The notes below the pieces were generated by a model, which had not been told where the DNA came from, did not search any database, and worked only from the letters and a program-made list of their open reading frames with translations. The position numbers and the translations under genes are program-made. From NCBI RefSeq assembly GCF_000875895.1, contig NZ_JXCF01000010.1, forward strand, positions 1 through 64,000: a DNA stretch of 64,000 nucleotides, given 5' to 3'. Source of the DNA: Staphylococcus gallinarum (GTDB lineage: Bacteria > Bacillota > Bacilli > Staphylococcales > Staphylococcaceae). Positions 21,233 to 30,483 of this stretch are shown here, piece after piece (position 1 is the stretch's first letter; each line of letters begins with the position of its first letter).

Positions 21233-21996
21233 GTACGACAGCATTAGCCCTTACTGGCTTGTTATTGCTATTTCCTATCATAGTGTCTTATAAAGAAAAA
21301 TTACATATCATCAAAGATTTATTAGTGTCGACAATTCGTGCAGTTATACAATTAGTAATCTTAGGGTATTTATTACATTTTATCTTTAATATTAATCAAA
21401 AATGGGTGCTAATTATCTTTGTACTTATCATCATTGTTAATGCAGCATGGAATACGATTGGCAGAGCTTCCGTTGTGATGCATCATGTATTTCTAATTTC
21501 ATTAATTTCAATATTTATCGGAGTAGCATTGCCTTTAGTAGGTGTGGTACTGACGGGGGCGATTGAATTTAAACCCAATGAAGTTATTCCAGTATCAGGT
21601 ATGTTAGCGAGTAATAGTTTAATCGCTATTAACTTAGCTTATCAGAATTTAGATAGAGAATTTGTAAAAGAGATGAGTCAAATTGAATCTAAATTAACTT
21701 TAGGTGCAAACCCAAAATTAGCATCGAAAGATACGATTAGACAAAGTATTAAGACGGCAATTGTGCCAACAATAGATTCTGTAAAAACATATGGTATTGT
21801 ATCAATACCAGGAATGATGACAGGTTTAATCATTGGTGGTGTAGCCCCTTTAGATGCAGTTAAATTCCAATTAATGGTTGTATTTATTCATACAACTGCA
21901 ACTATTATGTCCGCTTTATTAGCGACATATTTGAGTTATAAGCAATTCTTTAATCAGCGTGATCAACTTATAGCGAGAGAGATGGTTCAACGATAA
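21229..21996 (+). CDS. ABC transporter permease, UPF0014/FetB type
   Basis: 255-residue UPF0014 membrane protein with about seven hydrophobic segments and the family's conserved segments VSTIRAVIQLVILGY, GMLASNSLIA and PGMMTGLIIGGVAPLDAVKFQ. It is translationally coupled to the ATPase at 20582 and terminates at a strong hairpin. By homology it is the membrane half of a FetAB-like exporter. Confidence 0.88.
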   Translation: MSTTALALTGLLLLFPIIVSYKEKLHIIKDLLVSTIRAVIQLVILGYLLHFIFNINQKWVLIIFVLIIIVNAAWNTIGRASVVMHHVFLISLISIFIGVALPLVGVVLTGAIEFKPNEVIPVSGMLASNSLIAINLAYQNLDREFVKEMSQIESKLTLGANPKLASKDTIRQSIKTAIVPTIDSVKTYGIVSIPGMMTGLIIGGVAPLDAVKFQLMVVFIHTTATIMSALLATYLSYKQFFNQRDQLIAREMVQR

Positions 21997-22310
21997 GCCA
22001 TTTTCTTGTTTAAAATAAGACAATGTACAGAAGTTAAGTATCGATTGATATAGACAGTAAATGAATGTCTTTGATCATACTTAACTTCTGTTTTTATGAT
22101 GTTTTTATAAAGGATTTCAATAAAATTGATGCTAAGAATCAAAAGGCAGTTTAACCAAGGGAAAGTTTAGCTCTAATACTATAAATTTAATAATTAAATC
22201 ACGATAATTATAACGATATGATTAAAAGTTATTTAAACACATTAAGTCATCGTTTATAATAGAGAAGTTATGAAATTTTATAATAAATCGAACGGAAAGG
22301 AGTGGGATTG
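21997..22310. other. Intergenic region before the MFS gene
   Basis: Holds the terminator at 22027-22096, then about 210 bases of AT-rich leader with the AAAGGAG site of the MFS gene. Nothing else recognised. Confidence 0.6.
22027..22096 (+). terminator. Terminator of the FetAB-like operon
   Basis: Outer stem ACAGAAGTTAAGTAT pairs with ATACTTAACTTCTGT, with an inner AGACA/TGTCT stem and a following TTTTTAT on the plus strand. Confidence 0.85.
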
Positions 22311-23492
22311 ATGTCTTCAATGCGAGTAGTGACCTTCATTTTGAGTATTTTCATAGTAGGAATGGTTGAAATGATGGTTGCAGGTATTATGAATTTGATG
22401 AGTCATGATTTAAATGTATCAGAAGCGATTATAGGTCAATTAGTAACCTTATATGCAATAACATTTGCAATTGCTGGTCCTATTCTAGTAAAGCTAACCA
22501 ATCGATTTTCACCTAAACCAGTATTGTTATGGACGTTGCTAGCATTTATTGTTGGGAACTTAATGATAGCGATGGCACCGAATTTTACAATACTTGTAGT
22601 TGGGAGAGTCATTTCTTCGGCAGCAGCTGCATTAATCGTTGTCAAAATATTGGCCCTAACTGCGCTACTCACTGCACCACAAAATCGTGGGAAAATGATT
22701 GGTATTGTATATTCTGGATTTAGTGGCGCTAATGTCTTTGGGGTACCTATAGGGACAATTATTGGTGATCTTGTTGGTTGGCGTTATACATTTATTTTTA
22801 TCGTTATTGTTAGTGTGCTTGTCGGCATATTGATGTATATATATATTCCAAATTCAAACATCGAACCTTCACTGAATAACGATAACAAACAACAGACTAA
22901 GCAAGCTACAACAGGTCGAATTCTGCGACCTATTGAAGTAGCTAAATATTTAGCTATTACCTTCTTGTTATTAGTTGCTAATTCAGTGACGTTTATTTAT
23001 ATTAATCCATTGATGCTATCTGGAGGGCATGATTTGTCATTTGTTTCAATAGCATTATTAATAAACGGTGTAGCAGGTATGATCGGAACATCAATGGGAG
23101 GTTTCTTATCTGATAAATTAACGAGTAAACGTTGGTTAACGATAGCAACTATATTGTTCATTGTAATGTTGCTGTCATTGAATTTCTTCTTAACAGGAAC
23201 TGTGATGTTGTTAGCAATTATCTTTATTTGGAATATCATGCAGTGGAGTACAAATCCTGCAGTTCAGAGCGGGATTATTGAACATGTAGATGGTGACACA
23301 AGCCAGGTGATGAGCTGGAATATGTCTAGTTTAAATGCAGGTATTGCAATTGGCGGTGTTGTAGGCGGACTCGTTGTATCAAATCTAGATGTTCATGCAA
23401 CTACTTATTTCTCTGCAACAATTGGTGTGATTGCCTTAATCATTATTATTAGTTTAAATCAACTTTCTAAATATAGAGTTAAACACGATTAA
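22311..23492 (+). CDS. MFS transporter, DHA1 family
   Basis: 393-residue 12-TM efflux-type permease. The first half has GQLVTLYAITFAIAGPIL and GRVISSAAAALIVVK (motif C region). The start is the ATG at 22311, because AAAGGAG lies 8 bases upstream; the longer GTG start overlaps that site. It resembles the arabinose/AraJ and chloramphenicol-type DHA1 group. Substrate unknown. Confidence 0.82.
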   Translation: MSSMRVVTFILSIFIVGMVEMMVAGIMNLMSHDLNVSEAIIGQLVTLYAITFAIAGPILVKLTNRFSPKPVLLWTLLAFIVGNLMIAMAPNFTILVVGRVISSAAAALIVVKILALTALLTAPQNRGKMIGIVYSGFSGANVFGVPIGTIIGDLVGWRYTFIFIVIVSVLVGILMYIYIPNSNIEPSLNNDNKQQTKQATTGRILRPIEVAKYLAITFLLLVANSVTFIYINPLMLSGGHDLSFVSIALLINGVAGMIGTSMGGFLSDKLTSKRWLTIATILFIVMLLSLNFFLTGTVMLLAIIFIWNIMQWSTNPAVQSGIIEHVDGDTSQVMSWNMSSLNAGIAIGGVVGGLVVSNLDVHATTYFSATIGVIALIIIISLNQLSKYRVKHD

Positions 23493-23814
23493 TTAATGAC
23501 TATTAATTGAGTGCAAGATAGCTTAGTGAAAAATATTGCAGCTATTAATATTAATTATGCATCAATATAAAATTGTACAGTTAAGAAAAACATGTTTTTT
23601 ATGTATTGAGAAGGTTAACACTTTAAGGTTTTAGAAGCATGTAGAACTGAAGAAACTTATGAAAGAAAACAGTAGGATGAGACATTAATGTGTGCCCTTA
23701 TAAGTTAACACTGAAAAGTGAACAACTTATAAGGGACGATGCACACTGAAGTGTTTGTCATCCTACTTTTTTAATGTTTTTTATATCATATTTATTGTAC
23801 TAATGAGAGATGTA
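23493..23814. other. Convergent intergenic region
   Basis: About 180 bases without recognised signal, then the roughly 100-bp palindromic hairpin at 23671-23772 described separately. Confidence 0.6.
23671..23772. terminator. Long palindromic bidirectional terminator
   Basis: Three successive stems share one axis: AGTAGGATGA/TCATCCTACT outside, GTGTGC/GCACAC in the middle, and CCTTATAAGTT/AACTTATAAGG inside. A T6 run follows on the plus strand. It lies between convergent genes. The arms are nearly complementary along their whole length, more than a terminator needs. Confidence 0.75.
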
Positions 23815-25152
23815 TTATTTTGAAGTACTAAGTGCAATATGTTGAGTGGACAAGTTAGCTCTTTTATTCGAAAAGTGTGCCACACCCAAAGCAAATAAAA
23901 TATAAAGTAATGTACCAATGATATAACCCGTCTTTAAATCTGAGATAAGTAAATAACTTTGGTAAATTAAGACGATAATAGAGCTAACGGCAATTGTTAC
24001 TAATAAAGGATAAGGCACCTTTAAAGGCGAATTACGATAGGCATCGGGATATTTTTTAGGTAATTGAGTCACAGCTAATGCAGGAAATGCAAAGACAATT
24101 AATGAAATACCTGTACCAAGTTGTGCTACTACATTTAACGACATGCCAGTAATGATTGGGATGACCCCTATTAGATAAAAGATAAATAATAGCCAATGAG
24201 GTGTGCCAAATCGTTGGTTAACTTGACCTAATGATTTAGGGAGATAACCATCTTTGATAGCAATCAATAAACTTTTTGTAACCCATGTAAATGTAGAATT
24301 TAGCGTTGTGGCGAGAGCAAACATCGCACCTCCTACCATAAAAAATATAAACGCAGGTGTCGGTAATACCTTATGCGCTACACTCGTAAGTGGTTGACCT
24401 GCAACTTCTGGTATCGGTAATACACCAACCGCAATAGAAGCTATAAAAGCATAAAGTAATCCAACAAATATTGTAGCCACAATAATCACAATAGGGATAT
24501 CGCGTTTAGGATTTTTCATTTCGCCACCTAGTTCTGCTACTACTTGTGCACCACCTGTAGCAAAGGATACTAGACCTACTGCAGTAAAGAATCCAGTAAA
24601 GCCATCAGGGAACATTGTAGGTGTGTTGAAGACCTTGAAGTTAACATGTGGGAATCCTAAAATAATAAAGCATGATAATGCAATAATCAATGTGATAACC
24701 ATTAAATTACCAACTATAGAAGCGGATTTCACTCCGACAATATTGACGATGAACAATAATGTTATAAGTATAAATGAAACTGTTCTTATTGGGATGCCAG
24801 GTAACAAACCTTCTAAATATTGTGCGAAGGACAGTGCATAGAGTGACAAAGTGATTTGCACTAACATGAACAATAACAACCAAAAAATACCAACCTTTGG
24901 TGATAATAATCGACTTGTATATTGGTACATGCCCCCAGTAGTTGGTAAAGCAGAACCCAATATTGCAATAGGAAACATTGTCAGTAACGTGATAAGAGAC
25001 GATAATATAAAGGCTGGTGTAATACCACTACCGGTCATTTGAATGCCGATACCTGTAAGAGACATGACCCCAGCTCCGATTATTTGTCCAATGGCAATGC
25101 CCATGACATCTGTGAAGCCTAATACTTTCTTCAAATTATTCGTTTGTTCCAT
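23815..25152 (-). CDS. APC-superfamily amino acid permease
   Basis: 445-residue 12-TM permease. The substrate-binding TM1 segment GIAIGQIIGAGVMSL and TM6 GLVSFATGGAQVVAELGGEMKNPKRDIP have the APC (LeuT-fold) pattern with unwound glycines. The amino acid cannot be read from the sequence. It stands alone on the minus strand. Confidence 0.85.
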   Translation of the reverse strand: MEQTNNLKKVLGFTDVMGIAIGQIIGAGVMSLTGIGIQMTGSGITPAFILSSLITLLTMFPIAILGSALPTTGGMYQYTSRLLSPKVGIFWLLLFMLVQITLSLYALSFAQYLEGLLPGIPIRTVSFILITLLFIVNIVGVKSASIVGNLMVITLIIALSCFIILGFPHVNFKVFNTPTMFPDGFTGFFTAVGLVSFATGGAQVVAELGGEMKNPKRDIPIVIIVATIFVGLLYAFIASIAVGVLPIPEVAGQPLTSVAHKVLPTPAFIFFMVGGAMFALATTLNSTFTWVTKSLLIAIKDGYLPKSLGQVNQRFGTPHWLLFIFYLIGVIPIITGMSLNVVAQLGTGISLIVFAFPALAVTQLPKKYPDAYRNSPLKVPYPLLVTIAVSSIIVLIYQSYLLISDLKTGYIIGTLLYILFALGVAHFSNKRANLSTQHIALSTSK

Positions 25153-25340
25153 TTAATCACCCCTATAAAATTTAAATATTCAAAAATGAATAAAAATAGA
25201 ATAGCATAGATTATACATAATTCCTAGTATGTTTATCGGAAAACTTTGCTTGGGAGTCGATTTTGATTAATTATAGATTAAATAGGGCAAATCATAGTAA
25301 GATATGAATATACTGAAATCATTAAATTGGGGGATTATAA

Positions 25341-25931
25341 ATGGTTGAAAATAACAGTAAAGTTGATGGGTTTATAGAAAAATTAAATCAGTGGCAAGAT
25401 GAATTTAAGATACTACGAAGATGGATTCAAGAAACTGAATTAGATGAAGATTATAAATGGATGCATCCATGCTATACCTTAAATAAAAAAAATGTGGTGA
25501 TTATTCAGGATTTCAAGCATTATTGTGCATTGCTTTTTGAAAAAGGTGCCATTATGGAAGATCCTTATCAGACCTTAATTCAACAGACTAAAAATGTTCA
25601 AGCTGCAAGACAGTTACGTTTTGAAAGTTTGGAAGAAATTAGCAAGAGAGAAGAGGAAATAAAGTGGTATCTTGCAGAAGCAATTCGAATTGAAAAGTCT
25701 GGAAAAAAAGTACCTATGAAATCAACTGAAGAGTATGAAATGCCTGAAGAATTAAGTAATAAATTTGAGTCAATGCCGGCACTCAAGGAAGCTTTTTATA
25801 AATTAACGCCTGGTAGACAAAGACAATATATGTATCATATTGGACAAGCAAAAAGAGCCGCTACAAGAGAACAACGTGTTGAAAAATACGTTGATCACAT
25901 ATTGAATGGTAAAGGTTTGAATGATAAATAG
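25341..25931 (+). CDS. YdeI/OmdA-type DUF1801 protein
   Basis: 196-residue soluble protein with an N-terminal DUF1801 fold (WMHPCYTLNKKNVVIIQDFKHYC at about 40-62) and a C-terminal OmdA-like helical region (about 145-190, FYKLTPGRQRQYMYHI and AKRAATREQRVEK). B. subtilis YdeI has been linked to antimicrobial-peptide resistance, but no mechanism is established. GGGGGAT precedes the ATG. Confidence 0.8.
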   Translation: MVENNSKVDGFIEKLNQWQDEFKILRRWIQETELDEDYKWMHPCYTLNKKNVVIIQDFKHYCALLFEKGAIMEDPYQTLIQQTKNVQAARQLRFESLEEISKREEEIKWYLAEAIRIEKSGKKVPMKSTEEYEMPEELSNKFESMPALKEAFYKLTPGRQRQYMYHIGQAKRAATREQRVEKYVDHILNGKGLNDK

Positions 25932-26031
25932 CTATGCTTTATAAAACAATCAGTTACAAGAATATAATGTTAGTTATTAAAAAATATAGTAATATCTAAC
26001 AGTAAAATTATTTAAGAAAGTAGGTGTATGA

Positions 26032-26592
26032 ATGCCTAGAACTTCAAAGAAAACGCAATTATTAGATGCTGCAGCAGCGATTGTTAATGAATACGGTAGT
26101 GAGTACCTCACTTTAGATGCCGTTGCAAAGCGTGCGGGCGTGAGCAAGGGAGGTTTACTATATCATTTTAAAAGTAAGACAGCTTTAATTGAAGGACTTG
26201 TGGATCACGCTGACAAAATATATCGGAATAATGTAGCTGAAAGGGTAGCTGCCGATATTTATGAACAAGGTAAATGGTTGCGTGCATTTGTAGAAGCTAC
26301 TCGTGAACATCGCTCTGAAAATGCCGCAATTACATCAAGTATGTTAGCAGCAGAAGGAAATAATAGACATTTGTTATCGCCGTTACAAGAAACCTACAAG
26401 ATATGGCAATCATACATTGAAAATGATGGTCTAGATAAGATTGATGCAACGATTATGAGATTGGCAGTCGATGGTTTATGGTTATCTGAAATTTTTGGTT
26501 TGGATGCCTTAGATGAGTCGATGCGTGAAGCAGTTTTAGAAAGACTAACAAATTATTCAAAATCAACAACAAATCGTACATTTGAACAATAA
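26032..26592 (+). CDS. TetR-family transcriptional regulator
   Basis: 186 residues. The N-terminal helix-turn-helix is complete (TLDAVAKRAGVSKGGLLYHFKSK, about 28-50), and the C-terminal ligand domain has the TetR_C_6-like TREHRSENAAITSSMLA segment. It is co-directional with opuCABCD, and a TetR-like dyad sits in the gap between them (26711-26724). Control of opuC or of itself is therefore plausible but unproven. Confidence 0.9.
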   Translation: MPRTSKKTQLLDAAAAIVNEYGSEYLTLDAVAKRAGVSKGGLLYHFKSKTALIEGLVDHADKIYRNNVAERVAADIYEQGKWLRAFVEATREHRSENAAITSSMLAAEGNNRHLLSPLQETYKIWQSYIENDGLDKIDATIMRLAVDGLWLSEIFGLDALDESMREAVLERLTNYSKSTTNRTFEQ

Positions 26593-26642
26593 ATTAAATT
26601 AATTATTCACATGATATAAATAAGTGTGAATCGCTTCTAGCT

Positions 26643-26682
26643 AAAGGGAATGACCGAGTTTTAAACTTCGAGCATTCCCTTT
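26643..26682 (+). terminator. Terminator of the TetR gene
   Basis: Stem AAAGGGAATG / CATTCCCTTT with an inner CGAG/CTTCG stem, followed by TTTAATTTG. Confidence 0.8.
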
Positions 26683-26700
26683 AATTTGATGGTTATAGGG

Positions 26701-26752
26701 TTGTAACTAAACCGTCCAGTTGGTACACTAACCAATGTATCTTGCTTATAAT
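26701..26752 (+). promoter_or_regulatory. Putative opuC promoter region with TetR-type dyad
   Basis: TTGTAA (26701-26706) and TACACT (26724-26729) are 17 bases apart, and the partly symmetrical ACCGTCCAGTTGGT fills most of the spacer (26711-26724). A second -10, TATAAT, is at 26747-26752. A repressor on the dyad would block the first promoter. Inferred from pattern only. Confidence 0.4.
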
Positions 26753-26999
26753 AGTTAAATAAAGTGTATTTTTTAGGGGAAGTTAGGGTATCTAAATAAT
26801 TGTAGGATGAACAAAATAAAGTTTGAATGCGTCGTGTATAGCGTTTTCAAAGAAATGCTTTATATGATCATACAAATGAAGGGCTATTTGTGCTCATGTT
26901 TTTACTTATTTTAGAATTTGTATAACATCCACAAGTAGTCCTTTTATCTTTTTTACGATTGAAAATAAAACATACATAGCATTAGAAAGGAATGGCCAT

Positions 27000-28178
27000 A
27001 TGTTAAAGATTGAGAATTTAACTAAAATCTATGGTGGTGGGAAAAAAGCCGTAGATAATATTTCATTAGATATAGAGTCTGGGGAATTTATAGCATTTAT
27101 TGGTACTAGTGGTAGTGGTAAGACGACCGCATTGCGAATGATTAATAGAATGATAGAGGCAACAGAAGGAACCATTTCTATCGATGGTAAAAATGTACGT
27201 AAAATGAATCCGGTAGAATTACGTAGAGAAATTGGTTATGTCATTCAACAAATTGGTTTGATGCCACACATGACTATTAAAGAAAATATTGTTTTAGTGC
27301 CTAAATTGTTGAAATGGTCCCAAGAAAAGAAAGAAGCAAAAGCAAAAGAATTAATTAAATTAGTCGACTTACCAGAATCATATTTGGATCGTTATCCTTC
27401 ACAATTATCTGGCGGTCAACAACAACGTATTGGTGTAGTGAGAGCGTTGGCTGCTGAACAAGATATTATCCTTATGGATGAACCGTTTGGTGCTTTAGAC
27501 CCAATTACACGAGATACATTGCAAGATTTGGTTAAAGAATTACAGCAAAAATTAGGTAAGACATTTATTTTTGTAACGCATGATATGGATGAGGCGATTA
27601 AATTAGCAGATAAAATTTGTATTATGTCAGAAGGACGTGTAGTGCAATTCGATACACCTGATAATATTTTGCGGTACCCAGCAAATGATTTCGTGCGTGA
27701 CTTTATTGGTCAAAATAGATTGATCCAAGACCGACCAAATATGCGAACTGTAGAAGATGCAATGATTAAACCAGTTACAGTGCATGCTGATAGTTCATTA
27801 GATGAAGCGGTTAAAATCATGCGAGAACGACGTGTTGATACAATTTTTGTCACAGGAAGAAATGAAAAGTTACTTGGTTATTTAGATATTGAAGACATTA
27901 ACCAAGGTTTAAGAGCGAAAAAAGAGCTAATTGATACTATGCAACGTGATATTTATCGTGTGCGCATAGATAGTAAATTACAAGATTCAGTGCGCACAAT
28001 ATTGAAACGAAATGTACGTAATGTACCTGTTGTAGACAAAGATGGTCAAACATTAATCGGTCTAGTAACAAGAGCTAATTTAGTTGATATCGTATACGAT
28101 AGCATCTGGGGTGATGAAACAACTGAGAGCGAACAAGATGCCATCGTTGAGCCGGAAAATTTGGGAGCTGATAAATAA
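27000..28178 (+). CDS. opuCA: Glycine betaine/carnitine/choline ABC transporter ATPase
   Basis: 392-residue ATPase of the OpuC osmoprotectant importer. Walker A GTSGSGKTT (about 36-44), signature LSGGQQQRIG, Walker B IILMDEPFGALDP, then two CBS domains (about 250-370) that in OpuA/OpuC systems sense ionic strength or c-di-AMP. It overlaps opuCB by one base. It drives uptake of compatible solutes during salt stress. Confidence 0.95.
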   Translation: MLKIENLTKIYGGGKKAVDNISLDIESGEFIAFIGTSGSGKTTALRMINRMIEATEGTISIDGKNVRKMNPVELRREIGYVIQQIGLMPHMTIKENIVLVPKLLKWSQEKKEAKAKELIKLVDLPESYLDRYPSQLSGGQQQRIGVVRALAAEQDIILMDEPFGALDPITRDTLQDLVKELQQKLGKTFIFVTHDMDEAIKLADKICIMSEGRVVQFDTPDNILRYPANDFVRDFIGQNRLIQDRPNMRTVEDAMIKPVTVHADSSLDEAVKIMRERRVDTIFVTGRNEKLLGYLDIEDINQGLRAKKELIDTMQRDIYRVRIDSKLQDSVRTILKRNVRNVPVVDKDGQTLIGLVTRANLVDIVYDSIWGDETTESEQDAIVEPENLGADK

Positions 28179-28813
28179 TGAAAGCATTTCTTGAACAATA
28201 TGGCGGTCAATTGATATCGAAGACGGTAGAACATTTCTACATATCAATCATTACATTATTGATTGCAATTGTTGTAGCTGTTCCGATAGGGATATTATTA
28301 TCAAAATTAAAACGTACTTCGAATATTGTATTGACGATTGCAGGTGTGTTGCAGACAATCCCAACATTGGCAGTGTTAGCTGTAATGATACCTATATTTG
28401 GTGTCGGTAAAATGCCAGCAATTGTTGCATTGTTTTTATATGTCTTGTTACCAATATTAAATAATACGGTTATTGGTGTTCAAAATATTGATAAAAACAT
28501 TAAAGAAGCTGGAACGAGTATGGGTATGACACGCTTTCAATTAATGAAAGATGTAGAGCTACCATTGGCATTACCATTAATATTAGGAGGCATCCGATTG
28601 TCTTCGGTTTACGTAATTAGCTGGGCAACACTAGCTAGTTATGTCGGTGCAGGTGGATTAGGCGATTTCGTCTTTAATGGATTGAATTTGTATGATCCGA
28701 TGATGATTGTCAGTGCAGCGATTCTAGTAACGCTATTAGCCTTAGTCGTTGATTTTGTATTATCTAGAATTGAAAAGTGGGCTGTGCCAAAGGGATTAAA
28801 GGTTTCCAGATAA
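28178..28813 (+). CDS. opuCB: Osmoprotectant ABC transporter permease
   Basis: 211-residue inner-membrane permease with about six TM segments and the ABC-permease EAA-like loop KEAGTSMGMTRFQLMKDVELPLALPLILGG. Its partner permease OpuCD is encoded two genes on. It overlaps opuCA by one base and is followed by opuCC after 15 bases. Confidence 0.95.
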   Translation: MKAFLEQYGGQLISKTVEHFYISIITLLIAIVVAVPIGILLSKLKRTSNIVLTIAGVLQTIPTLAVLAVMIPIFGVGKMPAIVALFLYVLLPILNNTVIGVQNIDKNIKEAGTSMGMTRFQLMKDVELPLALPLILGGIRLSSVYVISWATLASYVGAGGLGDFVFNGLNLYDPMMIVSAAILVTLLALVVDFVLSRIEKWAVPKGLKVSR

Positions 28814-28828
28814 CTGAAGGAGGACATT

Positions 28829-29773
28829 ATGAGAAAGGTTAAGCAATTTACGATACTGCTTGTATTGTGTCTAACGGTGTTGACTGGCTGTAGCCTCCCT
28901 GGCTTAGGTGGTAAAAGTACGGATGATGATGTCAAAATCACAGCAGTAGCAACGAGTGAGTCTCAAATCATGTCACATATGTTGAGACTATTAATAGAAC
29001 ATGATACACATGGGAAAATAAAGCCAACATTAATTAATAATTTAGGATCCAGTACGATTCAACATAATGCATTAGTTAACGGAGATGCCAATATGTCTGG
29101 TGCACGCTATGACGGTACAGATTTAACAGGTGCATTAAAGGAAAAGCCAATCAAAGATCCTAAAAAAGCCATGCAAGTCACACAAGAAGGATTTCAAAAG
29201 AAATTTAATCAAACATTCTTTGATTCGTATGGTTTTGCTAATACGTATGCATTTATGGTGACGAAAGAAACTGCAGAAAAATATAATTTAAAAACGGTTT
29301 CTGATTTAGAACGTCATAGTAAGGCATTACGATTGGGGGTCGATAGTTCATGGTTAAACCGTGAAGGTGATGGCTACAAAGGCTTTACTCAAGCTTATGG
29401 GTACAAATTTAATACGGTAAGACCAATGCAAATTGGCCTCGTATACGATGCATTGAAATCGAAAAATTTAGATGTAGCAGTGGGATATTCAACGGATGGA
29501 CGTATTGCCGCATATGATTTAAAAGTATTAAAAGATGACAAACGCTTCTTCCCACCATATGATGCGAGTGCTGTAGCAACGAATAAATTATTGAATAAGC
29601 ATCCTGAATTAAGACCAATTATAAAAAAACTACACAATAAAGTGTCGACGAAAGATATGCAAATTTTAAATTATCAAGCTGATGGCGAAGGTCAAGAACC
29701 TGCAGTTGTTGCTGAAAAATTCTTGAAAAAACATAATTACTTTGAAAAAGATGTGAAAGGTGGTCAAAAATAA
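28829..29773 (+). CDS. opuCC: Osmoprotectant substrate-binding lipoprotein
   Basis: 314-residue OpuCC. The signal peptide ends in the lipobox LTGC with C21 as the lipidated residue. The mature part is the OpuAC-type binding fold, with GDANMSGARYDGTDLTGAL near the aromatic ligand box. It is anchored outside the membrane and delivers betaine, carnitine or choline to OpuCB/OpuCD. It overlaps opuCD by one base. Confidence 0.95.
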   Translation: MRKVKQFTILLVLCLTVLTGCSLPGLGGKSTDDDVKITAVATSESQIMSHMLRLLIEHDTHGKIKPTLINNLGSSTIQHNALVNGDANMSGARYDGTDLTGALKEKPIKDPKKAMQVTQEGFQKKFNQTFFDSYGFANTYAFMVTKETAEKYNLKTVSDLERHSKALRLGVDSSWLNREGDGYKGFTQAYGYKFNTVRPMQIGLVYDALKSKNLDVAVGYSTDGRIAAYDLKVLKDDKRFFPPYDASAVATNKLLNKHPELRPIIKKLHNKVSTKDMQILNYQADGEGQEPAVVAEKFLKKHNYFEKDVKGGQK

Positions 29774-30465
29774 TGGAAGGCAATTTAATCCAACAATTAA
29801 TTGAATATTATGCTGTGAACTTTGGCTACCTATGGGATTTATTCATCAAACATTTACTGATGTCAGTCTACGGGGTACTATTTGCTGCAATCGTTGGTAT
29901 ACCTTTAGGTATTATAATTGCAAGATATAGCAAATTATCTTGGATTATTATAACCATTGCAAATATTATTCAGACAGTGCCAGTGATTGCTATGTTAGCT
30001 ATATTAATGCTAATTATGGGCTTAGGGCCAAATACAGTTGTAGTGACAGTATTTTTCTATGCATTACTACCGATAATAAAAAATACATTTGACGGTATCA
30101 ACGGTGTCGATGAAAATATTAAAGATGCTGGTAAGGGTATGGGTATGACACGTAATCAAGTATTACGCATGATTGAATTACCATTGTCACTATCGGTTAT
30201 ACTGGGTGGCTTGAGAATCGCATTAGTCGTAGCAATTGGAGTAGTGGCAGTCGGATCATTTATAGGTGCACCTACCTTAGGTGATATCGTCATTCGTGGT
30301 ACGAATGCAACAGATGGAACAACTTTCATATTAGCTGGTGCAATTCCTATCGCTTTAATTGCTATTTTAATAGACGTTGGTTTAAGATTATTAGAAAAAC
30401 GTCTCGATCCTTCTCAAAAGAGTATAAAAGAACAGAAACATCAACCTCAAGGGATTGACCGATAG
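29773..30465 (+). CDS. opuCD: Osmoprotectant ABC transporter permease
   Basis: 230-residue second permease of OpuC, with the coupling-loop motif KDAGKGMGMTRNQVLRMIELPLSLSVILGG, closely parallel to OpuCB. It ends the transporter operon, and the esterase gene starts 18 bases later and is likely co-transcribed. Confidence 0.95.
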   Translation: MEGNLIQQLIEYYAVNFGYLWDLFIKHLLMSVYGVLFAAIVGIPLGIIIARYSKLSWIIITIANIIQTVPVIAMLAILMLIMGLGPNTVVVTVFFYALLPIIKNTFDGINGVDENIKDAGKGMGMTRNQVLRMIELPLSLSVILGGLRIALVVAIGVVAVGSFIGAPTLGDIVIRGTNATDGTTFILAGAIPIALIAILIDVGLRLLEKRLDPSQKSIKEQKHQPQGIDR

Positions 30466-30483
30466 AGAAAGGGCTGTTTAAAT

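Larger units (their letters stand above)
26593..26999. other. Leader and control region upstream of opuCA
   Basis: Contains the TetR terminator, the dyad plus promoter elements at 26701-26752, and a long apparent 5' leader of about 250 bases. GGGTAT at 26786-26791 resembles a SigB -10, but its -35 (GTATTT) is poor. No open frame was found. Confidence 0.5.

Noticed and set aside
26766..26791. SigB promoter before opuCA
   Set aside because: GGGTAT is good but the -35 at the right distance (GTATTT) matches only 3 of 6.
28639..28941. 100-codon frame antisense to opuCB/opuCC
   Set aside because: Shadow of two clear transporter genes, no start signal.
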